Assembly: GCA_011364905.1 (NCBI GenBank) | Contig: RDNZ01000014.1 | Location: 1-62,311 of the forward strand | From: Candidatus Thorarchaeota archaeon | GTDB lineage: Archaea > Asgardarchaeota > Thorarchaeia > Thorarchaeales > Thorarchaeaceae | Direction: 5' to 3' | DNA: 62,311 bases | In this document: piece by piece, positions 51,701 to 61,464 of the stretch | Numbering within the stretch: position 1 is the stretch's first letter | Layout: the number at the start of each line of letters is the position of its first letter | Notes under the pieces: model-generated | Seen by the model: the letters and a program-made list of their open reading frames with translations, nothing else | What the model was told of the DNA's origin: nothing | The model's database searches: none | Translations under genes and position numbers: made by a program

Positions 51701-51934
51701 CTATTCAGCAAAGGCTGGAGGTTTCAGACGGACATGTTCTGATACAGAATCGACAGCCCGTAAGGGAATAGCTTCCCATGAGCTGTTACTCTCTGAATGG
51801 TTTCCACGTTCTACAATGACGAGAGGTCCGTTGGTTTCATCAAACCAAACCTTCTTGACCCTCCCCAATGGGAATCCACGAAAATCGGTTACTATTTTCC
51901 CTTTTAGTAACCATTTCATCTCTTCGCTTTCCAT
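51701..51934 (-). CDS. PRC-barrel domain protein
   Basis: A 77-residue protein consisting of one PRC-barrel-like domain: LLKGKIVTDFRGFPLGRVKK, shortened to GKIVTDFRGFPLGRV here, followed by VWFDETNGPLVIVERG and IPLRAVDSV. PRC-barrels occur in RimM, in photosynthetic reaction-centre H and in small stand-alone archaeal proteins linked to RNA or cell division. Start at ATG 51934, with TTG 51946 and ATG 51919 as alternatives. It overlaps or nearly abuts the thioredoxin-like gene on the same strand. Confidence 0.75.
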   Translation of the reverse strand: MESEEMKWLLKGKIVTDFRGFPLGRVKKVWFDETNGPLVIVERGNHSESNSSWEAIPLRAVDSVSEHVRLKPPAFAE

Positions 51935-52042
51935 TGTGCTCAACAAGATGCTTGTAACTTAGACATAGAAGAGCGTGTGTACTACGTGGACTATTCTAGC
52001 GTAACACTCACTATGATTGAAAATGCAGATATTCAAGATTCT

Positions 52043-52636
52043 TTAGTTCTCACTGGAAGAGTCATCTTTTCCTACATCATCATAGCCCCATTCAACTATT
52101 GTGTCACTGTCACTTGGCAGAAAGGTACCACGGACCATATAGCCAGCAACACCCATGAGCAAACCTATGATATTCATCGATCCGCCAATAGCTATCCATA
52201 GTCTTGAATCACTCACTTGTTTGAGACCAAGGTCGAATTGTCCCACGCCAGTGAGCTGGTCAACACGCAGAGTGTAGTTCCCATAGGGAGCATCAACAAT
52301 CGTACTGCCTTCATAATACCTATTATCGCGCGTTTCCACTAAGTTATCATGATCCAGCGTCATGTTAATGAGAATCGTATCAAGTGTCCGGTTTTCTGTC
52401 ATCACAAGTCCAATTTGAATCACGCTTGAGTTGCCTGGCCTTAACGAAACAGCCACTTCGATCTGCTCATGATATCCATCCTTATCCCAAACGCTGAAAG
52501 TGCGCTGGTCGCCTTCTCTGACTGCGAAGTTGATGTAGTGATAAGGAGACATGTACACGATTGCGCCACCAATGATGATTATAATGGCACCACCGAAGTA
52601 AAGAAATGCTTTCTTGCTAAACCAAACACTGCCCAT
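52043..52636 (-). CDS. Two-helix membrane protein with extracellular domain
   Basis: A 197-residue protein. An N-terminal membrane helix (about 10-30) is followed by an extracellular beta-rich domain (about 35-145, with N-glycosylation sequons NSS, NRT, NMT and NYT), a second helix (about 146-168) and an acidic cytoplasmic tail ending DDSSSEN. No family recognised; the domain order resembles archaeal surface-exposed accessory proteins. It is divergent from the DNA ligase gene. Confidence 0.65.
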   Translation of the reverse strand: MGSVWFSKKAFLYFGGAIIIIIGGAIVYMSPYHYINFAVREGDQRTFSVWDKDGYHEQIEVAVSLRPGNSSVIQIGLVMTENRTLDTILINMTLDHDNLVETRDNRYYEGSTIVDAPYGNYTLRVDQLTGVGQFDLGLKQVSDSRLWIAIGGSMNIIGLLMGVAGYMVRGTFLPSDSDTIVEWGYDDVGKDDSSSEN

Positions 52637-52716
52637 CTAATTCAACCAATACATAGACGTAGTACTGTGAATATAGATGTAACGACCCGTGTAATTAGCT
52701 GTGAGGATTTTTCGCA

Positions 52717-54390
52717 TTGACAGAATTCAGGCTTTTGGCAGAGGTTCTTGATGAAATAAGTAAGACCCAGAAAAGGACCGAGAAAATAGCCTTGGCTTCA
52801 GAATTTCTAAAGAATGTCAATATTAATGAAGTCAGTCGAGCAGCCCTTTTCCTGAGTGGCAAGGTATTTGCGGAAAGAGATCAACGTGCTTTGAACATAT
52901 CATGGCGAGGCCTTCTTAGCGTTCTCAAGAAAGTAGTTTCTATAGATGATAGTACGATTTTCGATGCATATGAAGGAGACATTGGCGAGGCAGTAGCGAG
53001 AATTCTGGATACCTCAAAAGAATCCCGGCAATCCTCTTTGTTCACAGAAACGTTGTCAATCGCGTCAGTGAGTCAAACCTTAGATCGGATTGCCAATGTC
53101 CAAGGCAAAGGGTCCGTCAAAGAAAAGCAATCATTACTCACAAGTCTCTTCATGGACTCTTCTCCTAGAGAAGCGAGATACCTTACTGCAATCGTACTTG
53201 AGGACATGAGAACAGGTCTTTCGGAGGGTTTGCTTGCTGAAACCATCTCAACAGCTTTTGAAATCGAACCATCTCTCGTTAGAAGAGCGTGGAGTTTCAA
53301 TGGTGACTTGGGAGCAATAGCGAAGCTTGCAGCAGAGGGTGGCAAAGCCGCTCTGCAAAAAGTATCGATTCAAGTAATGCGTGGCGTTAAACCAATGCTT
53401 GCAAGTCCAGTTCCAAATATTGAATCAATGTTCGAATCAGGATCTGCATTGTATTCGTTTGAGCTAAAACTGGATGGAGCTCGAGTCCAGATTCACAAGA
53501 AGGGTACAGAGGTGCGGATCTTCTCGAGGCGACTCAGTGATGTGACAGAGAGCCTTCCGGATATCGTGAAAATGGTTGAAAGTGATGTAAAGGCCAAAAA
53601 CGCGATACTTGATGGTGAAGTCCTGGCAGTGGACGAAATGGGAAAACCGTATCCATTTCAAGTTGTAATGAAAAGATTTGGGCGAACTCGAGATATCGAA
53701 GACGCTTATAGTAACACGCGTCTGCAACTCGTTCTTTTTGATGTACTATTGATTGATGACTTGCAGTTAGTAGATGAAGGTTATAGCAAGAGGAGGAAAG
53801 AGCTAGAAAAGATAGTCCCATTACCCCTTCTGGTTGAGAGGATTGTTTCCGATGACCTGACTCAAATCCAATCCTTCTTTAAGAAAAGCAAAGAGTTAGG
53901 ACATGAAGGCCTGGTTGCGAAGTCTCTTGACTCACCGTATACTCCTGGAGTAAGAGGAGGATACTGGCTCAAAATCAAACACACCTTACGAACCTTGGAC
54001 CTGGTTATTGTTGCAGCTGAATGGGGACACGGCAGGCGTAAGGACTGGCTTTCAGACTACCATCTGGCTGTGCGTGATGAGGAGTCCGGAGAATTTCTGG
54101 TAGTCGGAAAAACATACAAGGGATTCACAGACAAGGAATTTGAGGAAATAACAAAGAAACTGATGGAACGAAAGATTTCGTCTCATGGGCATATTGTTCA
54201 GGTCAGACCTGAGATTGTTGTGGAAGTCATCGCTTCAGAAGTTCAGGAAAGTCCTACCTATAAGTCTGGTATGGCTCTGCGATTCGCGCGGATTGATCGC
54301 TTGAGGGAAGATAAGGGACCGATGGATGCCATGACACTGGCTGAATTGAAAGAGGTCTACGATAATCAATTCCAATTCAAAGCTCGTTGA
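52717..54390 (+). CDS. lig: ATP-dependent DNA ligase
   Basis: The replicative-type archaeal DNA ligase I, which joins nicked DNA through AMP-enzyme and AMP-DNA intermediates. A helical DNA-binding domain (1 to about 210, ending near KPMLASPV) leads to the adenylation domain with FELKLDGARVQIH (nucleophile Lys251), FSRRLSDVTESLP and DGEVLAV, and to the OB-fold domain with KSGMALRFAR. GLVAKSLDSPYTPGVRGGYW and LKIKHT cover motifs IV-V. Length 557 is normal. TTG 52717 is the start. It overlaps the next gene by 4 bp (TTGA), which ties it to a TGT/DpdA-like protein. Confidence 0.96.
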   Translation: MTEFRLLAEVLDEISKTQKRTEKIALASEFLKNVNINEVSRAALFLSGKVFAERDQRALNISWRGLLSVLKKVVSIDDSTIFDAYEGDIGEAVARILDTSKESRQSSLFTETLSIASVSQTLDRIANVQGKGSVKEKQSLLTSLFMDSSPREARYLTAIVLEDMRTGLSEGLLAETISTAFEIEPSLVRRAWSFNGDLGAIAKLAAEGGKAALQKVSIQVMRGVKPMLASPVPNIESMFESGSALYSFELKLDGARVQIHKKGTEVRIFSRRLSDVTESLPDIVKMVESDVKAKNAILDGEVLAVDEMGKPYPFQVVMKRFGRTRDIEDAYSNTRLQLVLFDVLLIDDLQLVDEGYSKRRKELEKIVPLPLLVERIVSDDLTQIQSFFKKSKELGHEGLVAKSLDSPYTPGVRGGYWLKIKHTLRTLDLVIVAAEWGHGRRKDWLSDYHLAVRDEESGEFLVVGKTYKGFTDKEFEEITKKLMERKISSHGHIVQVRPEIVVEVIASEVQESPTYKSGMALRFARIDRLREDKGPMDAMTLAELKEVYDNQFQFKAR

Positions 54391-55547
54391 AGGCAGTTTA
54401 TATACTGTCTATAAGAAACACTGTCATGGAGCATTCTGCCAGTTGGCGGATTGCAGGGGGTATCGGTTTGAGGGTGAAAAACGAATCCCACAAATTATCT
54501 CGACTCATTCCGAAGTTTCATTTCTGTTCGGTTCCTCTCTTTCGGGAAGAGCCTTTAATCAACTGGACCTACACTGATGCAGTCCTCTTCACTGCTTATG
54601 ACTTGTATCGTTCTCACGATTATTGGTTGGATGAAGTTGTCAATTCGGGCTCAACTCTAAAAGACGCTTTAGTCAATCTTGGATTTCCCAAAGCAAACTC
54701 ACTCGTGATCGATACAGGAGTGTTCGAGATAGAAACTAAGAAAGCAGGAATTTCAAAGGAATTAGGAATCGATGTGAACATAGAACTGAGTAAAGCTCAG
54801 ATTTTCGAAGCCTATGAACTATCAGGCGCGGACTTCTTTGTTGCTCCTGACGAAATCATTCTGCCACTAGATGGTCCTGAACGTGTTAAGGAAAAGGTCG
54901 ATATCATCAAGTCCAATCTCATAGACCTTCTCGACATAGTTAAGGCTTCGAAAACAATCGCTGTGATTCAAGGACATGAGCAAGAAATCGTTGATGACCT
55001 CCTTGACTTCTATCGAGAGAATAAGATTGGATGTCTTGCTGTAGGAGGAGTAATTCCGTTATATCATTATGATAAAGAGCTGTTGTCAAAACATCTTAGC
55101 TATGTAAGAAAAGCTGCGAAAAGTGAATGGCTGCATATTTTCGGATTGTCTCGTATGTCACTGCTTCCATACTATCTTCAGCAAGTGAAACTTGATAGTG
55201 TAGACACATCAGCGCTCACATATCTAACTGCTGGAAGAAAGTACCTTGTTGGACTAAAGCCTATTCCTGTAAGATTAGTAGATTTCGATAATTGCACATG
55301 TCCCGGTTGCAGGGCTCTATCAAAAGAAATGTCAACCCGAAGTGTAGAGTTCTTTGCTAATCTCTACATCCACAATGTTATGACCGCGTCACTTGAGAGT
55401 ATGAAGAAATACGACACACCCGCTCTACGAGATGTTCAGACCGAGAAGGAATCTGCTACTCAGGTAAAAACAGAGCAACGCAATAATAATGAATCAGGAT
55501 GGATGACTGCTGAAGAGGCACTTCATGAGAAGGGAAAAAACCAGTGA
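54387..55547 (+). CDS. Divergent TGT-superfamily protein (DpdA-like)
   Basis: A 386-residue protein related to tRNA-guanine transglycosylases, which swap guanine for a 7-deazaguanine. Recognisable parts: DTGVFEIE (cf. DSGGFQ), IAVIQGHEQEIVDDLL, LAVGGVIPL (GG(V/L)-type), LDSVDTSALTYL in the nucleophile-Asp region, and a Zn site C-T-C-P-G-C (about 305-310) with a His-Asn about 21 residues later (IHN). It lacks a PUA domain. The DS-x-D-(S/T) form resembles DpdA, the DNA-modifying branch, more than archaeosine TgtA. The frame opens at TTG 54387, overlapping the ligase stop; ATG 54426 and GTG 54472 are alternatives. The C-terminal 40 residues are charged linker. Confidence 0.7.
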   Translation: MKAVYILSIRNTVMEHSASWRIAGGIGLRVKNESHKLSRLIPKFHFCSVPLFREEPLINWTYTDAVLFTAYDLYRSHDYWLDEVVNSGSTLKDALVNLGFPKANSLVIDTGVFEIETKKAGISKELGIDVNIELSKAQIFEAYELSGADFFVAPDEIILPLDGPERVKEKVDIIKSNLIDLLDIVKASKTIAVIQGHEQEIVDDLLDFYRENKIGCLAVGGVIPLYHYDKELLSKHLSYVRKAAKSEWLHIFGLSRMSLLPYYLQQVKLDSVDTSALTYLTAGRKYLVGLKPIPVRLVDFDNCTCPGCRALSKEMSTRSVEFFANLYIHNVMTASLESMKKYDTPALRDVQTEKESATQVKTEQRNNNESGWMTAEEALHEKGKNQ

Positions 55548-55627
55548 TAGAAACAATGTACATTGACCACAGCTTTTATAGGTACAACACGACGGGAAAG
55601 GAATCATACGGATAGGAGACTTCCGCT

Positions 55628-56017
55628 ATGTGGTTTCAGATAACGTTGATTCCATTAGGCTTTTTGTTGATAGTGTTCTTTATTTTCTGGATAGTCCATG
55701 AAGGTTCCCGGTGGCAAAAACATCCTCAGCTGGGTGTCTTTGCCAGATTCATTCAAAAGTCTCCAAAACGTGGATTCCTGACCTTCTTGATACTATTCAT
55801 TTTACTAATTCCTGCTTTCCTCCTTGTTATGACAGGGATGTGGATAGATGCCCTTGGTACTAGTATTGGACCTCAAAGAGTCGATGTTGTAGACATAATG
55901 CTGGTCCTTATTCTAATACTAGCATTTACATTTCCAGTCATGTACGGCGCACTTGGAACATGGCGTAATGCTAGACGTGCAGAGGCTGAAATGAAAGTAA
56001 GACCAACTGGGATGTAA
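55628..56017 (+). CDS. Three-helix membrane protein
   Basis: A 129-residue protein with hydrophobic segments at about 4-24, 51-72 and 88-108, and a basic C-terminal tail. GGAG lies 9-10 nt before ATG 55628. No family recognised. It follows the TGT-like gene by 80 bp on the same strand, with its own promoter-like AT-rich stretch (TTTTATAGG near 55575). Confidence 0.6.
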   Translation: MWFQITLIPLGFLLIVFFIFWIVHEGSRWQKHPQLGVFARFIQKSPKRGFLTFLILFILLIPAFLLVMTGMWIDALGTSIGPQRVDVVDIMLVLILILAFTFPVMYGALGTWRNARRAEAEMKVRPTGM

Positions 56018-56099
56018 ACCGTCTATCGGTTACATGGATAGTTTGGGGAAAATCGACTATCCAACAATTTTAATCTAGCATTAAGTAGGTTGAGAGAGG

Positions 56100-57011
56100 A
56101 TGGCGTTTTCAAAACTAACTGATTGTTTGTATGTCGTGGCTGGGGGCGTGTTTCCTAAATGCAATACTGCTGTCATCATTGCAGATGAGGTTGTGGTTAT
56201 TGATCCAGGTTGCGAAGTGGAAGATTTACGTAGACTCCTTATATCTCTCGATCTTAATCTGAAGGATATTGACACAGTGATACTGAGTCATATTCATCCA
56301 GATCACATAACCCACGCAGCGAGGCTTCAAAGGCTCTCAAATTGCAGAATTGCAGCGAATGAAATCACTGCACCCCTCTTTAACGAGAAGGAAGCAATGA
56401 AACAGTTTCTTGGTTTCAGCAAGAGCAATCCTGTCAGAAAAGCATGGGAGCAGCTCGTCAATGAAAGAATGTACGGAGCTCTGGATGAGGGCCGAGTAGA
56501 TGAAGTGTTGAGTGATGGTGATAGATTCAGCTTTGGCGATATTACTTTGAAAATGCTTTACACCCCGGGGCATCTCCCTGATCATATGTGTATCGAGATT
56601 ATTGAACCGAATCTCGTGTTTGCATCTGACATTGACCTGACTGAGTTTGGGCCATTCTATGGCCATCCTAATTCATCTATCGGAGACTTCAAGGAGTCCA
56701 TTAGGAAACTACAACACGGCAAGTACAATGGTCTAATTAGCGGGCATTTGAAGGAACCATTAGTCACAGAGTACATAGATAGACTAACTGCATATTCAAG
56801 GCAGATTGGTATTAGAGAGGATCTCGTCCTGTCAGCCATAATTGGTGGTGCTAAAACTATCCCCGAGATAACAGCCACACCAATTATCTATCCCTCGTTC
56901 CCCAATGTTGTTTATCTACAATTCGAGAAGTGGATGATAGAGCACCATGTCGCCTCTCTGGTGGCTGCTGGACTTGTTTCGGAAGATAAGGGGAAATTGT
57001 CTTCAATCTAG
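56100..57011 (+). CDS. MBL-fold metallohydrolase
   Basis: A 303-residue metallo-beta-lactamase-fold protein with the metal ligands LSHIHPDHITH, TPGHLPDHM, ASDIDLTEFG and ISGHLKE. The C-terminal third is helical and resembles a winged-helix lid (FEKWMIEHHVASLVAAGLV), seen in LACTB2-like and other members. It is distinct from the MBL gene at 20124. Its substrate cannot be inferred. It has its own promoter region; ATG 56100 follows GAGAGG. Confidence 0.86.
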   Translation: MAFSKLTDCLYVVAGGVFPKCNTAVIIADEVVVIDPGCEVEDLRRLLISLDLNLKDIDTVILSHIHPDHITHAARLQRLSNCRIAANEITAPLFNEKEAMKQFLGFSKSNPVRKAWEQLVNERMYGALDEGRVDEVLSDGDRFSFGDITLKMLYTPGHLPDHMCIEIIEPNLVFASDIDLTEFGPFYGHPNSSIGDFKESIRKLQHGKYNGLISGHLKEPLVTEYIDRLTAYSRQIGIREDLVLSAIIGGAKTIPEITATPIIYPSFPNVVYLQFEKWMIEHHVASLVAAGLVSEDKGKLSSI

Positions 57012-57076
57012 CGAACTATCGCTTATACAAGATGATTTCCAGAATTGAGTGTTTGCCAATATTAATTGCAGATAGT

Positions 57077-57595
57077 TCACAAATCAAGTTCCATGTATCT
57101 AACGGTGTTTCCAAGGGAGTGTGAAACCTCTCCACCAGGATATTCATCAATGTCCTTGAAACCCATGGAATGATAGAGATGCACTGCGGTTTCAAAAATG
57201 TCTGCAGTTTCCAATCGAAGTTTTGAGAATCCAAGTTCCCTGCCCTTCTTGATGAGTTTGCTGAGCATTTTTTTACCGAGATCTCGCCCTCTATAGGCAG
57301 GTTGAATATACATTCGCTTGATTTCACCAATTCCCTCGCATTGTTTCATTAGTGCTCCCATGCCCACAACATTTTCTTCATTCACAATGACGTAGATAAT
57401 TCCATCGAGAGGACTCACTCTTGTGAAATCTTGAAGAAAGTCTCTCACATAATCCCTGTCCGATTTCCCATGAACTGATTCAAGGTCGATTTTGTACACC
57501 TGATAGTACCGTTCAGCAACCCAGGAAACATATTCGAAGTTCAAATCGTAGAACTGCTTCTTGTGCTCCTCTTCTGAGTATGGTACGAATTCCAT
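57077..57595 (-). CDS. GNAT-family N-acetyltransferase
   Basis: A 172-residue acetyltransferase of the GNAT fold. The acetyl-CoA-binding motif A appears as [19 protein letters not shown] (R/Q-x-x-G-x-G/A variant) followed by [20 protein letters not shown], with GFKDIDEY at the end. GNATs acetylate small amines or protein N-termini. ATG 57595 begins the domain; the frame also opens at GTG 57610. Divergent from the DUF255 gene. Confidence 0.88.
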   Translation of the reverse strand: MEFVPYSEEEHKKQFYDLNFEYVSWVAERYYQVYKIDLESVHGKSDRDYVRDFLQDFTRVSPLDGIIYVIVNEENVVGMGALMKQCEGIGEIKRMYIQPAYRGRDLGKKMLSKLIKKGRELGFSKLRLETADIFETAVHLYHSMGFKDIDEYPGGEVSHSLGNTVRYMELDL

Positions 57596-57691
57596 GAAGT
57601 TGCTCAACACCTTTTTTGGTTCTATGAGTCAAAGTTAATAAGAGATACTGAGAGAGTAACAATAGTTAATAATACTGTGGGTGGGCCCTTA

Positions 57692-59782
57692 ATGACGAGT
57701 AATCGATTGGCGAAGGAGAAGAGTCCATACCTTCTACAGCATGCGAAGAATCCTGTTGATTGGTTTCCTTGGGGAACGGAGGCATTTGATCTTGCTAAGA
57801 AGGAGAACAAACCAATCTTTCTATCAATAGGATACAGTACATGTCATTGGTGTCATGTGATGGCGCATGAATCCTTTGAAGATGACGAAGTAGCCAGTTT
57901 GATGAATGATGCATTCGTGAGTATCAAAGTGGACAGAGAGGAGCGCCCAGACATCGACGGCGTCTACATGGAAGTAGCTCAAATGATAACTGGACGAGGC
58001 GGCTGGCCTCTGACAATCATAATGACTCCGGACAAAAAGCCATTCTATGCGGGCACCTATATCCCAAAAGAAAGCCGTTACAATATGCTAGGGATGAAGG
58101 AGTTGATCCCTCGTATAGAAGAAATTTGGAAAACGGATCAAGCCAACATCGATGATGTGATAAATCGAATTCAGCAGGCCTTATCGCAATCAGGTTCTAT
58201 TAGCAAAAAGGACGACCTTACTCTTGAAGAAGTGGATATTGCATATTCGCAACTCGAGCAACGATTTGATGACGAGAAAGGCGGATTCGGATCAGCTCCA
58301 AAATTTCCCTCTCCACATAACCTAATGCTGATTCTCCGATACTGGAAAAGAAGAGGTGATGACCATGCACTATACATGGTCGAAAAGACACTTCAGGAGA
58401 TGAGAAAGGGAGGACTCTTCGACCATGTCGGTTACGGATTCCATCGATACTCGACAGATGCAGACTGGTTGGTTCCCCATTTCGAGAAGATGCTTTACGA
58501 CCAGGCTAGTCTGATGATGGCGTACGCTGAGGCGTATCAAATTACGAAAAAACAAGAGTACGCTGATGTAGTTAGAGAGATTTTCCAGTATGTAACAAGA
58601 GACTTAACCAGCACCGAAGGAGCATTCCTTTCTGCAGAAGATGCAGACTCTGAAGGTGAGGAGGGCAAGTTCTATACATGGTTTCAGGAGGAGATAGAGG
58701 AGGTTCTAAGTAAACAGGAGGCTGCTCTGTTTCTTGAAGCCTACAATATCCACAGAGATGGCAACTTCGAGGATGAAGCAACCAGAAAGAAAGCAGGACT
58801 CAACATACCACACCTAACACAGTCAATCGAAACCCTCGCAGTTTCGATGAAAATGAAACCGGAGATGGTGAGAGATACCCTTGAAAAAGCTCGAGAGAAG
58901 CTCTTTACCCAGAGAGAAAAGAGAGTCAGACCAAGCAGAGACGATAAAATACTGACGGACTGGAATGGATTCATGGTGGCATCTCTCGCGAGAGCAGGAA
59001 CGATTCTTGGTGATCAAAGATTCATCGAAGCTTCAGAAAAAGCACTCTCGTTCATTCTTGAAACTCTTATCGATGACAAGCGAAATCTTTTCCATAGATA
59101 CAAAGATGGAGAAGCGGTCATACAGGCGTTCCTTGATGATTACGCATACTTGGTGTGGGCATTGCTGGAATCCTATGAAGCTACTTTCAAACCTGAATAT
59201 CTGGAACTCGCAAAGGATCTTACATCAGATATGATAGAGAGTTTTTGGGACTCAGAGAGCGGAGGTTTCTATTTCACTGGTTCCAATTCTGAAGATCTAT
59301 TATTCAGGAAAAAGGATGCATATGATGGGGCAATACCTTCGGGAAATTCTGTTGCAGCATTGAATCTAATTCGACTAGCCAGATTTCTTGGAAACACCCA
59401 ATTGGAGGAGAAAGCAGCTGAAACAATCAGAGCTTTCTCAGATATAATTCCACGAGCACCATCAGGATTTTCATTGATGCTCAATGCACTGGAATTCACT
59501 TTAGGCGACTCGTATGAAATCGTCATTGCTGGAGACCCAGCCAAAAGCGATACTCAAGAGATGCTCAAAACAATTCGGAGTCACTTTATTCCAAACAGAG
59601 TTATTCTTCTCAAGGGGACAAAGCACCAGTCAGAGGAAATCTCTAGATTAGCTCCCTTTACCAAATTCCAGGATAGCCTTAACGGAAGAGCTACTGCGCA
59701 CGTGTGCATCGATTACAACTGTAAGCTTCCCACAACTGAAAAGAATCAACTGCAGAGTTTGCTTGGCATAGAAGACACCTGA
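57692..59782 (+). CDS. Thioredoxin-domain protein, DUF255/YyaL family
   Basis: A roughly 696-residue protein of the YyaL/SPATA20 type. The N-terminal thioredoxin-like domain has [26 protein letters not shown] and the CxxC-type [16 protein letters not shown]. The larger C-terminal part is an (alpha/alpha)6 barrel resembling N-acylglucosamine epimerases ([46 protein letters not shown]). Length is standard. The biochemical role is unsettled. ATG 57692 gives the usual family start; GTG 57677 also opens the frame. Confidence 0.95.
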   Translation: MTSNRLAKEKSPYLLQHAKNPVDWFPWGTEAFDLAKKENKPIFLSIGYSTCHWCHVMAHESFEDDEVASLMNDAFVSIKVDREERPDIDGVYMEVAQMITGRGGWPLTIIMTPDKKPFYAGTYIPKESRYNMLGMKELIPRIEEIWKTDQANIDDVINRIQQALSQSGSISKKDDLTLEEVDIAYSQLEQRFDDEKGGFGSAPKFPSPHNLMLILRYWKRRGDDHALYMVEKTLQEMRKGGLFDHVGYGFHRYSTDADWLVPHFEKMLYDQASLMMAYAEAYQITKKQEYADVVREIFQYVTRDLTSTEGAFLSAEDADSEGEEGKFYTWFQEEIEEVLSKQEAALFLEAYNIHRDGNFEDEATRKKAGLNIPHLTQSIETLAVSMKMKPEMVRDTLEKAREKLFTQREKRVRPSRDDKILTDWNGFMVASLARAGTILGDQRFIEASEKALSFILETLIDDKRNLFHRYKDGEAVIQAFLDDYAYLVWALLESYEATFKPEYLELAKDLTSDMIESFWDSESGGFYFTGSNSEDLLFRKKDAYDGAIPSGNSVAALNLIRLARFLGNTQLEEKAAETIRAFSDIIPRAPSGFSLMLNALEFTLGDSYEIVIAGDPAKSDTQEMLKTIRSHFIPNRVILLKGTKHQSEEISRLAPFTKFQDSLNGRATAHVCIDYNCKLPTTEKNQLQSLLGIEDT

Positions 59783-59791
59783 GTCCCCATA

Positions 59792-61285
59792 CTATTGGGA
59801 TGGCTTCCGTTTCATATAGAACACGACTCCTATGATGAGAATCGCAACGCCTCCACCAGCAAACGCCAGCAGAGGCCCATAGACTGTAAGGAAGTCATTA
59901 GGCCAGATGGCGGCTAAAGCATTACCAGCATCGCGCCAAGAATTGGCTATTGTAAGCAGATCAGATGAGAACGAGTTTAATGTCGCCTCATATGGAGTCA
60001 AAGCGAGGTCGATATCTCCTGTCGCATTGAATGAATCTGCAATCTCAAGAAAGGTTGTCGCAACGAAACCAGTCGACTCCGAGATATTTCCGGGAAAGAT
60101 CAAAGAGGAATTGTCGGCAAGATCATCGAATGAAGGGAGTGCTTCATCTGCTGCATCGACAAAAGCTGTCAAATCAGTTTCACTCATTATGGATGGGAGA
60201 GCTTTGATGGCGGCTCGATATGATAGATACTGAAGTGTGACTTGAGACTCAAGACCAACCCCAATGAAGTATAGAAGCGATGCCTTGAAGTTTGTCTCAT
60301 TGTCGACACCATCAAACACACTGAGGTATGACTTCAAACCATCAGCAGTTATATCTTGGCTTAGTTTTCGAAAACCTGCTTCTCCGAATTTTCCCACAAG
60401 GGCATTGGGACTATTGGGAGAATAGGTTGTTCCGACACCGAGAAGTTTGTCGCGTATCATTGGACCGAGTCTTGAGTCAATCGAAACAGAGGGTTGAGTA
60501 TCAGGAAAGAATGTGTTTGAGATGAAGTATCGCCTTGACCAAGCATCGATAAGAGCCGTGTAGGTAATCTGTGTGTAGTTGCCCCGGCCATCCGCAGGAT
60601 AGCCAAAATTCTCACCAAACGAGCCGACCCCAGGATCCACAATCGTTGCAGATGTTTCGCTATCGTTGTAGCCAACAACTAGGATTCCGTGAGCGCCGCC
60701 ACTGGCGCCCGCATCTCTAAGATAGTCATAATCATAGGATGGTAGGTATGCAGGATCAACGCTAATGAGGAGAGGATAACCTGCATCAATGGTTCTACGC
60801 AACAAATCGAATGCAGCATTTTGTCCTTCAAGCACTCCAACGTTTATTCCTTCACTCTGCCACACTTGCACATTCTGTTCCAAATTGGGAATCGTGTCTC
60901 CGAGATAGATGGTGTAATTCACGCCATAGAGTCTCGCTAGAAAGTCTGTTGGTTCAGCTTGAGAGTAAAGTGCCCCTGGAAACATTAGTAGTGTCTGGTC
61001 GAAACGGAAGTAAGCAAATGAAAAGCCAATTGTCGATGCAGCGAACACATCATACATATTGAGGTCAACTCCAGCGTACTGCATGGCCATTGTGGTCGCG
61101 GCCCATGCACAGAACCCATTGATTTCTTGCCAAACATAGTTATGCGCAGGAAGTAGACCTGAATCAGCAATAGTGAACGATGACTGGTTCTGAATTACTG
61201 CTTGGGGTTCTTGGACAGCCACAGGTGCAATTACGAGCACAATGAGGACCATGGCTACAACTGAATACAGCTTCACGAGAGTCAA
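59792..61285 (-). CDS. Exported, membrane-anchored C39-like cysteine peptidase
   Basis: A 497-residue protein with a signal sequence (about 1-25) and a C-terminal membrane helix (about 468-490) followed by KRKPSQ, so the catalytic part faces outside. The papain-fold core has the Cys in NGFCAWAATTMAMQYAG (C59), the His in GGAHGILVVGYN (H199) and an Asp in TIVDPGVG (D217), as in the C39-like/BtrH-type group. A helical region (about 300-455) follows. It is divergent from a peptide-modifying-type radical SAM gene 179 bp away. Family members cleave peptides, often at double-Gly sites; the target here is unknown. Confidence 0.85.
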   Translation of the reverse strand: MTLVKLYSVVAMVLIVLVIAPVAVQEPQAVIQNQSSFTIADSGLLPAHNYVWQEINGFCAWAATTMAMQYAGVDLNMYDVFAASTIGFSFAYFRFDQTLLMFPGALYSQAEPTDFLARLYGVNYTIYLGDTIPNLEQNVQVWQSEGINVGVLEGQNAAFDLLRRTIDAGYPLLISVDPAYLPSYDYDYLRDAGASGGAHGILVVGYNDSETSATIVDPGVGSFGENFGYPADGRGNYTQITYTALIDAWSRRYFISNTFFPDTQPSVSIDSRLGPMIRDKLLGVGTTYSPNSPNALVGKFGEAGFRKLSQDITADGLKSYLSVFDGVDNETNFKASLLYFIGVGLESQVTLQYLSYRAAIKALPSIMSETDLTAFVDAADEALPSFDDLADNSSLIFPGNISESTGFVATTFLEIADSFNATGDIDLALTPYEATLNSFSSDLLTIANSWRDAGNALAAIWPNDFLTVYGPLLAFAGGGVAILIIGVVFYMKRKPSQ

Positions 61286-61464
61286 CTCTTTACAACAGGA
61301 TTCCTAAGAAATCATAAGGATGTCGATTTGACTAACTAATTCGAGAAATCTCATTCGTGCACATAAGCTGATTGACGCCACTTCGTAAGAATCAATCCGA
61401 AACTTCAACTATAGAGCAATGTTTATTCAGCTGGCAAAGGGAATAGGCTTGGAGCGACGTTCTA

